Assembly (NCBI GenBank): GCA_025359915.1
Contig: JANYDE010000147.1
Location: forward strand, 1-42,049
Direction: 5' to 3'
DNA: 42,049 nucleotides
Source of the DNA: Chamaesiphon sp. 336R_metabinner_41
Lineage (GTDB): Bacteria > Cyanobacteriota > Cyanobacteriia > Cyanobacteriales > Chamaesiphonaceae
The position numbers and the translations under genes were made by a program. The first letter of the stretch is position 1. Each line of letters begins with the position of its first letter. The notes below the pieces were generated by a model. It saw only the letters and a list, made by a program, of their open reading frames with translations. It had not been told where the DNA came from and searched no databases. Positions 7,413 to 15,217 of the stretch are shown here, one piece after another.

Positions 7413-9011
7413 ATGACGCAAATCCAGATCTACGATACAACCCTCCGTGATGGCGCACAGCGGGAAGGTTTAACCTTGTCGGTGGAGGATAAGGTTAAAA
7501 TTGCCAGACAATTGGACAAGCTTGGTGTACCGTGGATTGAGGGTGGTTGGCCAGGTGCGAATCCTAAGGATGGGGAATTTTTTCGACGGTTGCAGTTAGA
7601 ACCATTGACGCAGGCGGAAGTGGTGGCTTTTTGTTCGACTCGTCGTCCGGGTGGATTGGCGGCGGAAGATAAAATGCTAGCCGCGATTTTAGCGGCTGGG
7701 ACGAAGTGGATTACGATTTTCGGTAAGTCCTGGGATTTACACGTTACGGAGGGCTTAAAGACGAATTTAGGCGAGAATCTGGAGATGATTAGGGATTCGA
7801 TCGAGTACCTAGTTTCCCAGGGGCGACGGGTGATTTATGATGCAGAACATTGGTTCGATGGCTACATGGCAAATCCTGAATATGCACTTCAGACGTTACA
7901 AACTGCGATCGATGCTGGCGCAGATTGGCTAGTATTTTGCGATACTAATGGCGGTACCTTGCCTCAAGATATTAGCAGAATTGTGGGTGAGGTAATGAAG
8001 TCAATCGATCCAACTAAACAGCTTCAATTTGGGATCCATCCACACAATGATTGTGAACTTGCGGTAGCAAATGCGATCGCTGCCGTCACCAGTGGGGTGA
8101 CAATGGTACAGGGGACAATCAACGGTTATGGCGAACGTTGTGGGAATGCCAATCTTTGCTCGATTATTCCTAATCTCCAACTCAAACTTAATTATTCCTG
8201 CCTCACCCCCGCAAGTCTTACCCGCCTGACACAGGTAAGTAGATATGTCAGCGAAGTTGTCAACGTTGCACCCAATGACTACGCCGCCTTCGTTGGTAAA
8301 TGCGCCTTCAGCCACAAAGGCGGAATCCATGTTTCCGCCGTCGAGCGCAACCCTTTCACCTACGAACATATCGCCCCCACCCAAGTCGGAAACGAACGCC
8401 GGATTGCAATTTCCGAACAGTCGGGATTGAGCAACGTTTTAATCAAAGCCAACGAAATGGGATTGAAACTTACCAAAGAAGATCCCCGCACCCGCCAAAT
8501 CTTAGCCAAACTCAAAGAATTGGAATATCAAGGCTATCAATTTGAAGGAGCCGAAGCCAGCTTTGAACTATTGATGCGCGAAATCCTCGGTCAAACCTCC
8601 ACTCTGTTTACAATTCAGGGTTTCCAGGTGCATTGCTCCATTGCTACCCAACACCACTCCCTCGCCACCGTCAAAGTCACCGTCGATGGTCAAAACATCC
8701 TGGAAGCCGCCGAAGGAAATGGCCCCGTATCAGCTCTAGATGCCGCGTTAAGGAAGGCATTAAGCCAATTTTACCCCGAACTAACAAAATGTTATTTAAC
8801 CGACTATAAAGTGCGGATTATCGACGGTGCCGAGGGCACATCAGCAGTTACCCGCGTACTGGTGGAGTCGAGTAATGGACTACATCGCTGGACGACGATC
8901 GGCGTTTCTGATAATATTCTCGAAGCATCCTATCAAGCTGTCGCTCAGGGCATTGAATATGGACTGTTGGTGAAGTCGCCTCAAACCTGTAGTTTGGTGG
9001 ATGCACTCTGA
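7413..9011 (+). CDS. cimA: Citramalate synthase CimA
   Basis: Condenses pyruvate with acetyl-CoA to (R)-citramalate, giving a threonine-independent route to 2-oxobutyrate and isoleucine. The 532 residues match the long CimA type rather than homocitrate or isopropylmalate synthase. The N-terminal barrel has the divalent-metal motif YDTTLRDGAQREG (7-19), WIEGGWPGANPKD, GIHPHNDCELAVAN with the HxH metal ligands, and NGYGERCGNANLCSI. The C-terminal part (from about 390) is the LeuA-type regulatory dimer domain (FQVHCSIATQHHSLATVKV, AEGNGPVSALDAALR). That domain is the usual site of feedback control. ATG at 7413 follows a hairpin repeat, with no strong Shine-Dalgarno visible. Confidence 0.95.
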   Translation: MTQIQIYDTTLRDGAQREGLTLSVEDKVKIARQLDKLGVPWIEGGWPGANPKDGEFFRRLQLEPLTQAEVVAFCSTRRPGGLAAEDKMLAAILAAGTKWITIFGKSWDLHVTEGLKTNLGENLEMIRDSIEYLVSQGRRVIYDAEHWFDGYMANPEYALQTLQTAIDAGADWLVFCDTNGGTLPQDISRIVGEVMKSIDPTKQLQFGIHPHNDCELAVANAIAAVTSGVTMVQGTINGYGERCGNANLCSIIPNLQLKLNYSCLTPASLTRLTQVSRYVSEVVNVAPNDYAAFVGKCAFSHKGGIHVSAVERNPFTYEHIAPTQVGNERRIAISEQSGLSNVLIKANEMGLKLTKEDPRTRQILAKLKELEYQGYQFEGAEASFELLMREILGQTSTLFTIQGFQVHCSIATQHHSLATVKVTVDGQNILEAAEGNGPVSALDAALRKALSQFYPELTKCYLTDYKVRIIDGAEGTSAVTRVLVESSNGLHRWTTIGVSDNILEASYQAVAQGIEYGLLVKSPQTCSLVDAL

Positions 9012-9211
9012 CGATCGTCTCAATAAGTGCCGCAGTAGATCGCACTAGTACTGAGCGGCGTAAATCCTAGTACTATTTCGAGAAGAGATTGGAGATCTGT
9101 CGCCCAGAGAATTGAAGATGGTATCTGTGAACAGATCCTAAGAAAAACATCACCAGAAGAATATGTAGAGGAAAGGGTGGACATTCCCCCCTCCTCGATA
9201 TTGAAAGGCTG

Positions 9212-9427
9212 CTACTTGGCGGTGGTTACGGCACTAACTTGGTTGTGGGTAGGTAGCTCGGCGGGATGTGATGCGGACATCCATAATAAGTTTTGGAGCA
9301 ATGTTACGCCAACGATCGCCAGTAATGATGTTGCAACCGAAATTTTGGATAGTTTTGCTATTTTCAGATCTGTCAGATTGTTAGCGGCGATCTGAGTTTT
9401 GGGAGCTGCGATTGAGGTAAAAGTCAT
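9212..9427 (-). CDS. Candidate small single-helix membrane protein (71 aa)
   Basis: Not recognised. The ATG at 9427 is preceded by TAGGAG seven bases upstream (aggagaaaaaaATG), one of the best initiation sites in the window. Residues about 29-50 (ISVATSLLAIVGVTLLQNLLWM) form one hydrophobic helix, after a Lys-containing N-terminus (TQIAANNLTDLKIAKLSK) and before a polar tail. It lies 164 bp downstream of the CobO-like gene on the same strand. The opposite strand is also open over this stretch, so the coding strand is not certain; the strong ribosome-binding site favours minus. Confidence 0.4.
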   Translation of the reverse strand: MTFTSIAAPKTQIAANNLTDLKIAKLSKISVATSLLAIVGVTLLQNLLWMSASHPAELPTHNQVSAVTTAK

Positions 9428-9591
9428 TTTTTTCTCCTAATTTCTATCGATATCTACAATGAGCATTCCACTGTTTTCGCAAAAATACGGCTATGTAACT
9501 AACCGCGATTTTGCTCGAACGACATTCAATGAGTAAAAGTAGAGTACTTCAACACCAACATTCTAACGTTTGATTTGATTAGTTGACTCAA

Positions 9592-10143
9592 CTATACAGG
9601 TAATGCTACGTCCTCCACCAGCACAGCCAATTCTGAGATGGCTGGGTGTGGATTCGTACCTGTGAGGATCACTTCCAGATCCTCTGGCAATGTCGTCAGC
9701 AAGTCGGTAGCGGCTTCAATATCGATCAAGCCTAGCTCGATCGATAGACTCAGATCGTCTAAAATCAGTAGCGAATATTCATTGGTTTTAGCGACACTGC
9801 GGACATGTTTCCACAACTGTTGAAAATTGTGTACTTCTAGATCGTTTAAATCTGAAACAGAAATATTCCGAATCAAATTACAGCGAATCCAGTCGAGATT
9901 TTGAGCGAGATTCATGACTCGATCGTGTCCTTGCCGAATACCACCTTTGAGCAGTTGAACGATCAAAACTCGTTGTCCTGTACCAGCAATCTTGAGTGCG
10001 TCAGCGACGATCTCGGTGCAGAATCGATCTGCTGGTGTCTCAACTATTCTAATCTGGTTGTGAAACGTAGCCACGTAATTGTGACGCAAAGTGCTACGAG
10101 TAATGGACGTATTTTCTGGATAACTATTTAGTTGTGCAATCAT
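9592..10143 (-). CDS. CobO-like P-loop-fold protein with a degenerate P-loop
   Basis: A 183-residue protein resembling cob(I)yrinic acid a,c-diamide adenosyltransferase (CobO/CobA). Shared features are GTGQRVLIVQLLKGG (residues 54-68), the Walker-B-like SLLILDDLSLSIELGLID (124-141) and LEVILTGTNPHPAISELA (156-173), equivalent to the CobO segment ending in VTGRNAP. The Walker A, which in CobO is GxGKGKTT, is replaced by VETPADRFCTE (34-44) with no GK[ST], so ATP binding by the usual loop seems lost. The C-terminus stops just after LVEDVALPV, where CobO usually has LVTEM and more. Probably a CobO-derived protein of different function. ATG at 10143. Confidence 0.75.
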   Translation of the reverse strand: MIAQLNSYPENTSITRSTLRHNYVATFHNQIRIVETPADRFCTEIVADALKIAGTGQRVLIVQLLKGGIRQGHDRVMNLAQNLDWIRCNLIRNISVSDLNDLEVHNFQQLWKHVRSVAKTNEYSLLILDDLSLSIELGLIDIEAATDLLTTLPEDLEVILTGTNPHPAISELAVLVEDVALPV

Positions 10144-10498
10144 ATTTAGACGTAAAAATGAGCCGCATTTTATTCACAAAGTTTTGCCGCTTTTGCTATA
10201 CAAAGACAATATATAGCGTTTTATTCCGAGCGGTTACTCAGTAAACCACTAAATATGGAATCGGTCAAGAGCAGGTTCGGGGCGATAAAATAGGCATCAG
10301 ACTAGGCAGAACGATTCTCCAAGGGAGAGGCTCTCGGGAACGAGTTTGATGTAGATATCGGCACAGACGATATCAGTATCTTCACGACGGCGAGAGGTGT
10401 CAAATACGCGATATTTAGATCGGTCGATCGATCTTTAACCCAATCGGCTTCCCGCAGAACCTATAATTGTCGTTACAGTCAGTCAAGACAGTTTTGCG
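10144..10498. other. Divergent intergenic region upstream of the CobO-like gene and trpG
   Basis: 355 bp between two divergent genes. A minus-strand frame is open from 10434 to 10297 (about 45 codons, reading KYRVFDTSRREDTDIV) but has no ATG and is unrecognised. A TATAAT box near the right end is listed separately. No RNA gene was identified. Confidence 0.5.
10462..10467 (+). promoter_or_regulatory. Possible -10 box for trpG
   Basis: A perfect TATAAT, 31 bases before the trpG start, would put the transcript start near 10474 with a leader of about 25 bases. No good -35 hexamer at 16-18 bp spacing is visible. Confidence 0.35.
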
Positions 10499-11095
10499 AT
10501 GATTTTAGTTATTGATAATTACGACAGCTTCACCTACAATCTCGTCCAGTATTTGGGCGAACTCGGACAGGAATTACCGATTGCTGAGGATATTCGCGTC
10601 TATCGCAATGACCAAATTACCTTAGCCGAAATTGAGGAGCTGCATCCTGATGGTATCTTAATCTCTCCTGGCCCTGGTCGTCCTGAAGATGCGGGTGTTT
10701 CTTTGGCGATTATCAGTCAATTGGGTACGCGGTATCCAATTTTGGGCGTATGTCTGGGACATCAAAGTATCGGACAGGTATTTGGCGGTGATGTGATCGC
10801 GGCACCGATTTTGATGCATGGGAAGACTTCGGAAATTCACCATGACGGGACTGGCGTATTCAAAGGCTTGGACAATCCATTTACGGCTACTCGCTATCAC
10901 AGTTTAGTGATCGATCGAGCCACTTGTCCAGACTGTCTGGAAATCAATGCCTGGGTGGACGATGGGACGATTATGGGGGTGCGTCATCGGGATTATCCCC
11001 ACATTGAAGGGGTACAATTTCACCCCGAAAGTATTTTGACTAATTCGGGGAAACAGTTGCTCAAAAACTTCTTGACTTCGATTGTCGGGCGGTAG
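10499..11095 (+). CDS. trpG: Anthranilate / aminodeoxychorismate synthase glutamine amidotransferase
   Basis: Class I glutaminase subunit (198 residues, normal length) that supplies ammonia to anthranilate synthase (TrpE), or to PabB for folate; many bacteria use one protein for both. The triad is intact: the nucleophile Cys85 in [12 protein letters not shown], and His175 and Glu177 in [10 protein letters not shown]. The oxyanion and substrate loop [12 protein letters not shown] (55-66) and [14 protein letters not shown] at the N-terminus are typical. ATG at 10499; the upstream SD is weak. psbI follows 57 bp downstream on the same strand. Whether it serves tryptophan, folate or both cannot be decided here (pabA is the alternative symbol). 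Confidence 0.93.
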   Translation: MILVIDNYDSFTYNLVQYLGELGQELPIAEDIRVYRNDQITLAEIEELHPDGILISPGPGRPEDAGVSLAIISQLGTRYPILGVCLGHQSIGQVFGGDVIAAPILMHGKTSEIHHDGTGVFKGLDNPFTATRYHSLVIDRATCPDCLEINAWVDDGTIMGVRHRDYPHIEGVQFHPESILTNSGKQLLKNFLTSIVGR

Positions 11096-11152
11096 TGGAC
11101 ATCAGCTATGATAGAGAACAGCGTAATGTAAACTCACGGAGATAATCGATCG

Positions 11153-11272
11153 ATGGGAACGTTAAAAATCGTAGTCAATGTTGTAGTAGCAGTATTCCTG
11201 CTAGTATTCATCTTTGGCTTTTTGTCAAATGACCCTTCTCGGAACCCAAACCAGCGCGATCTGTCTGAATAA
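11153..11272 (+). CDS. psbI: Photosystem II reaction-centre protein PsbI
   Basis: A 39-residue single-helix thylakoid protein that sits beside D1 in the photosystem II core and helps early assembly. It begins [15 protein letters not shown], continues into a hydrophobic helix (residues 5-24) and ends in the conserved signature [17 protein letters not shown], matching the usual METLKI...GFLSxDPxRNPxRKDLE pattern of PsbI. GGAG at 11138-11141 lies 11 bases before the ATG. A TATGAT at 11107-11112 could be a -10 box, or it may be cotranscribed with trpG. The asparagine at position 9 and the glutamine in the tail differ from common sequences but not in a way that suggests decay. Confidence 0.95.
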   Translation: MGTLKIVVNVVVAVFLLVFIFGFLSNDPSRNPNQRDLSE

Positions 11273-11296
11273 TAGTAATCAGACAAGTAGCTTAAG

Positions 11297-13375
11297 ATGG
11301 GAAACAACAGCGTGGGGAAACAGTCATATCGGTATGTAGGTCAGCTAGCTTGGAACATCGTCCAGTATTTATTGCTGTTATCTTACTACTCGATCGGCAT
11401 TTCTCTACGTCCTGTACTGGCTGACTCTCCAGCTCTACCTCAGGTGGTAGCTGTGAATTCGGGTAGATCGATACCTTTGACTTATAAGGTTGTTCAAGCT
11501 AGTGTAGACGGATTGTCAAAGGGCAATCTGGTGACACCAAATGGATCGATCGAATTAAATGCCGAGCAGCAAGAATTTAATAATAAGACGCAGATTGTCA
11601 CGGCGGAAGGCAAGGTAGTTGTCAGGTTTAATAAAGCGATCCTCAATGCCGATAAACTGAGTGTAAATCTCAAGACCAAAGTCGCCACCGCTGAGGGCAA
11701 TGTCTCACTAATTCGCGGTAAACAAATCCTGTACGGAAATCAATTTGAATACAACTTCGAGGCCGATCGAGGGAGTATTATGGAAGCGCGGGGAGATATT
11801 TATCAGCCGACATTGATTAAGGATCTCAATGTCGCTGCTAAACCGAATTCATCCATTCCCGCAGGCGAAAAAAGATTTACTGAGCCGCTATTGAGCGAGC
11901 GATTACGCAACGATCAACCAGTGACTAATATCCAGAATCCTGGCAGTTCTGGGGTGACAATTGGTACCGATCGAGATATTGAATATCGCCCGACGCTCAA
12001 AGCTAATGGTACTGTTACGCGGCTGCGGTTTCAAGCTGATAAAATTAATTTTGTTGGCGATCGAGTAACGGCAGAAAAAATTAGAATTACCAACGATCCT
12101 TTTTCACCGCCAGAGCTTCAGATAAAAGCAGATCGAGCAGAGTTTAAAACTATCAATAGTGAAGAAGATGAATTTACAACGAGTAATTCACGGATTACGA
12201 TTGAAAACAATTTTGATGTTCCGTTAATTAAAGATCGGTTTGTATTCAATAAAGCCGGAAAAGAATCCAATCTATTCAGTCTTGGTATCCCCTTCAATAT
12301 TGGCATCGATGCCGACGAACGAGGCGGGATTTTTCTCGAAAGTAATTTCTATCCAATTTTCGATCCCAGATTTCGGGTGACAGTTACGCCACAGTATTTT
12401 ATTCAACGTGCTGTGACTGGATTGAATTTTTTAGATAGTTCGGTATTTGGTGTTAAAGCAAATATTGAAGGAAATATCGCACCAGAAACCAAAGTTCAAG
12501 CTTCAGCCTCTTTAGCAGGTGTTAATATTAATAAGTTCAGTAGTAATCTACGTGCAAAAGCTAGTATCAAACAGAATTTTAGCCTATTAAGTTTGCCTCA
12601 TGTATTAACTGGAGAAGCTGTCTATCGCGATCGGATTTTCAATGGTTCGTTGGGATATCAAGATGTAGAGTCTAGCGTCGGTGGAGTCTTAACTTCACCA
12701 AATATCACGATCGGCAATACTGGCATTAACTTAGATTATCAAGTTGGCGCACAGATTGTCACTGCTAATACCGATCGTCCAAACCTACTTAAGCCAGTCA
12801 GATCTAACGATCTAATCTCCCTCAACCGCTATCAAACAGCCGCAAATCTAACTAAAAGTTTCCGGTTGTGGTCAGGTTCAAGTTTACCACCAGATCGTCT
12901 GGAAACTTATAACTATAGTCCTGTTCCTGTTGTCCCTTATCTCCAGCTTAATACTGGAATCAGAGGCGCATTTAGTAGTTATAGTAATGGGGATAATCAA
13001 TCATCAATAGGTTATAATGTCGGGATTCAAGGACAGGTTGGTAATTTTTCTGGAGGAAGTTTTGACTATACCGGATTCAATTTAAACTACTTTCAACAAT
13101 TTCGGAATAATAGCTCACCATTTTTATTCGATCGAGTCGTAGACAATCGACTTTTATCAGCCGGAGTCAATCAACAAATTAGTGGGCCATTACGACTAGG
13201 TATTCAAACTTCTTTCAATCTTGATAACGGCAAACAAGTCAGCACGGATTACTATGCTGAATATAGTCGCCGTACATATAATTTTATCATTCGGTACAAT
13301 CCTATTCTCCAGCAAGGATCGATTGGCTTTAAACTCAATGATTTTGATTGGGATGGTGTAGCTCCGAAGTTTTGA
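11297..13375 (+). CDS. DUF3769 outer-membrane protein, LptD/OstA-like
   Basis: A 692-residue envelope protein. An N-terminal hydrophobic stretch (about residues 17-42, AWNIVQYLLLLSYYSIGISL, ending ...VLADS) looks like a signal peptide. Residues about 75-160 form an OstA/LptA-like beta domain (ITPNGSIELNA-like repeats with TAEGKVVVRFNKAILNADKL and TAEGNVSLIRGKQILYG). The remainder is beta-strand-rich with alternating hydrophobic residues and glycines, as in outer-membrane barrels, ending GSIGFKLNDFDWDGVAPKF. This is the cyanobacterial DUF3769 family, taken to replace LptD in exporting lipopolysaccharide; that role is inference from domain similarity. ATG at 11297 is 24 bp after psbI. Confidence 0.85.
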   Translation: MGNNSVGKQSYRYVGQLAWNIVQYLLLLSYYSIGISLRPVLADSPALPQVVAVNSGRSIPLTYKVVQASVDGLSKGNLVTPNGSIELNAEQQEFNNKTQIVTAEGKVVVRFNKAILNADKLSVNLKTKVATAEGNVSLIRGKQILYGNQFEYNFEADRGSIMEARGDIYQPTLIKDLNVAAKPNSSIPAGEKRFTEPLLSERLRNDQPVTNIQNPGSSGVTIGTDRDIEYRPTLKANGTVTRLRFQADKINFVGDRVTAEKIRITNDPFSPPELQIKADRAEFKTINSEEDEFTTSNSRITIENNFDVPLIKDRFVFNKAGKESNLFSLGIPFNIGIDADERGGIFLESNFYPIFDPRFRVTVTPQYFIQRAVTGLNFLDSSVFGVKANIEGNIAPETKVQASASLAGVNINKFSSNLRAKASIKQNFSLLSLPHVLTGEAVYRDRIFNGSLGYQDVESSVGGVLTSPNITIGNTGINLDYQVGAQIVTANTDRPNLLKPVRSNDLISLNRYQTAANLTKSFRLWSGSSLPPDRLETYNYSPVPVVPYLQLNTGIRGAFSSYSNGDNQSSIGYNVGIQGQVGNFSGGSFDYTGFNLNYFQQFRNNSSPFLFDRVVDNRLLSAGVNQQISGPLRLGIQTSFNLDNGKQVSTDYYAEYSRRTYNFIIRYNPILQQGSIGFKLNDFDWDGVAPKF

Positions 13376-13425
13376 TTAGTGATTTAGTGGTTTAGTGAAT
13401 AGTGGTTTAGTAATATCTCCAATCT

Positions 13426-14781
13426 ATGAATCCTCGTCAATTAGCATTATTCGCACTCAAAGATTTGGAGACTGGTAGCTATACAGATATCGTAGTCGAT
13501 CGATTGTTAAGTAAATTTGAATTGTCTACAGTTGATCGACATTTATTTACAGAATTAGTCAATGGTATTGTCCGCCGCAAACGTACCCTCGATGCAATTA
13601 TCGACCAATTAGCCAAGCAACCCGCTCATCGTCAACCGCCAGAATTAAGACAACTATTGAGACTAGGATTGTATCAGCTTCGTTATCTCGATCGTATCCC
13701 CGCATCTGCTGCTGTCAATACCACCGTAGATTTGGCAAAAGCCAATGGTTTGACTGGATTAGCTGGAGTTGCAAATGGCATCCTCCGTCAATATATCCGG
13801 CTCCAAGAACACCAGGAAGAGATGCTAAATCTACCTGAAGACCCGATTAGTCGTTTGGGTACTTTATATAGCTTTCCTGACTGGTTAATCAAGCAATGGG
13901 TAGCAGAATTGGGACATGTCGAAACTGAGCAACTATGTCAAGCTTTCAATCAATCACCGACGATGGATTTGCGGGTAAATATTTTGCCAAATATTGCCAA
14001 TCCAGAGCAACAACGGGCTAAATTAATCGAGACATTTCAAGCTGCGGGCATTGAAGCCGCACCCTTGCCTTATTTGTCGCAAGGATTGAGATTTGTTGGT
14101 AATGTAGGGGCGATCGATCGATTACCTGGATATCACGAAGGCTCCTGGACAATCCAAGATAGTAGTGCCCAACTAGTCACCCATTTATTAGATCCACAGC
14201 CTCACGAAGTCATCATTGATGCTTGTGCGGCTCCAGGCGGCAAGACAACCCATATCGCCGAATTGATGGGCAATACCGGACAAGTTTTCGCCCTAGATAA
14301 AACAGCTTCGCGACTAAAGAAATTGCAACAAAGTATCGACAGGTTGCAGTTAACAAACATCAAAATTTTAACTGGCGATAGTTGTGGATTTAGCGAGCTA
14401 ACTAATACTGCCGATCGAGTATTATTAGATGCACCCTGTTCTGGACTAGGTACCCTTCATCGCCGTGCTGATGCCAGATGGCAAAAAACACCCGCCCAAC
14501 TTCAGGATTTAGCTAAATTGCAAGCCAAATTACTTGCGAATACTGCCACTTGGGTTAAACCTGGCGGCGTGCTAGTCTATGCCACTTGTACGGTATGCTC
14601 GATCGAAAATGAAGATATTATCCTACCATTTTTAAAAACCAATCCCGATTGGCAAATCGAACTACCACCAACTGATTCGCTGATGGCTAGTTTAGTCAAT
14701 GATGCTGGTTGGATTAAAGTTTGGCCCCATCTTCAACAGATGGATGGTTTTTTCATGGTGAAATTACGTCGATTGAAGTAA
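13426..14781 (+). CDS. rsmB: 16S rRNA (cytosine-967-C5)-methyltransferase RsmB
   Basis: Methylates C967 of 16S rRNA with S-adenosylmethionine. The N-terminal 130 residues form the NusB-like RNA-binding domain (NPRQLALFALKDLETGSY, LRQLLRLGLYQLRYLDRIP). The Rossmann methyltransferase domain has the SAM motif IIDACAAPGGKTTHIAELM (263-281), VFALDKT (287-293), LLDAPCSGLGTLHRR (333-347) with Cys338, and the catalytic YATCTVCSIENE with Cys388. The two-cysteine RNA m5C mechanism is intact, and 451 residues is the normal size. The 50-bp gap before it is made of repeated GTGGTTTAGTG words. ATG at 13426. Confidence 0.95.
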   Translation: MNPRQLALFALKDLETGSYTDIVVDRLLSKFELSTVDRHLFTELVNGIVRRKRTLDAIIDQLAKQPAHRQPPELRQLLRLGLYQLRYLDRIPASAAVNTTVDLAKANGLTGLAGVANGILRQYIRLQEHQEEMLNLPEDPISRLGTLYSFPDWLIKQWVAELGHVETEQLCQAFNQSPTMDLRVNILPNIANPEQQRAKLIETFQAAGIEAAPLPYLSQGLRFVGNVGAIDRLPGYHEGSWTIQDSSAQLVTHLLDPQPHEVIIDACAAPGGKTTHIAELMGNTGQVFALDKTASRLKKLQQSIDRLQLTNIKILTGDSCGFSELTNTADRVLLDAPCSGLGTLHRRADARWQKTPAQLQDLAKLQAKLLANTATWVKPGGVLVYATCTVCSIENEDIILPFLKTNPDWQIELPPTDSLMASLVNDAGWIKVWPHLQQMDGFFMVKLRRLK

Positions 14782-14789
14782 TCAGACTC

Positions 14790-15080
14790 TTAAGCCGATT
14801 CTAAGGGTGCCATCGTCAAACCAGCACGGCGGAGCTGCTGATGATAGAGTTCCGCCTGCTCTTGAGGGCCTACCCAAACGATCGCTTGTCCGTCAAAATG
14901 GACTTGATTGGTTAATTCCCAAGCTCGCTCTTCACTCATGCCTGGAATATAAGTCATCAATGTTTTACTGACATGTTCAAACGTATTAAAGTCATCATCC
15001 AAAACGATGACTTTAAAATTTGGATAAGGCTTGGGAGGGGAGAGAACTGCTTGATTTGACTTATCCGTCGTAAACACCAT
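14790..15080 (-). CDS. clpS: ATP-dependent Clp protease adaptor ClpS
   Basis: A 96-residue adaptor that binds N-degron substrates and the N-domain of ClpC/ClpA to hand proteins to ClpP. It shows the core YPNFKVIVLDDDFNTFEHV (residues 19-37), with the Asp/Asn pocket residues, MSEERAWELTNQVHFDGQAIV and the closing EQAELYHQQLRRAGL. The disordered N-terminal tail (about 18 residues) is typical. Its 3' end is convergent with rsmB, separated by 8 bp. ATG at 15080. Confidence 0.95.
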   Translation of the reverse strand: MVFTTDKSNQAVLSPPKPYPNFKVIVLDDDFNTFEHVSKTLMTYIPGMSEERAWELTNQVHFDGQAIVWVGPQEQAELYHQQLRRAGLTMAPLESA

Positions 15081-15118
15081 AAATATCTGCTAGTGCGTTG
15101 CTAAATTGAATAGTGAAG

Positions 15119-15217
15119 TTGGGGGAAAGGGGAAAGGGTAAAGGGATTAGTGAACAGTGAACAGTGAATTAATTGTCTCCCAATCTCCCAATCTCCCAGT
15201 CCCCCCGTCCCCCAGTC
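15119..15217. repeat. Low-complexity tandem words between clpS and the oxidoreductase
   Basis: Consecutive short repeats: GGGGAAAGGG-type words (15119-15144), GTGAACAGTGAACAGTGAA (about 15150-15168) and CTCCCAAT repeats running into C-rich sequence (15176-15217). Related G/C-rich words occur at 6296-6330 and 18850-18875, and GTGAATAGTG words at 13380-13410 and around serS. They appear to be dispersed cyanobacterial intergenic repeats. Confidence 0.55.

Noticed and set aside
8001-8384. 127-codon minus-strand frame inside cimA
   Set aside because: Antisense to a conserved enzyme and without a ribosome-binding site.
9177-9395. Plus-strand 72-codon frame with a GTG start
   Set aside because: Antisense to a frame with a much better start; kept as a finding because the choice is not certain.
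10297-10434. Minus-strand 45-codon frame upstream of the CobO-like gene
   Set aside because: No start codon and no recognised family; left as part of the intergenic description.
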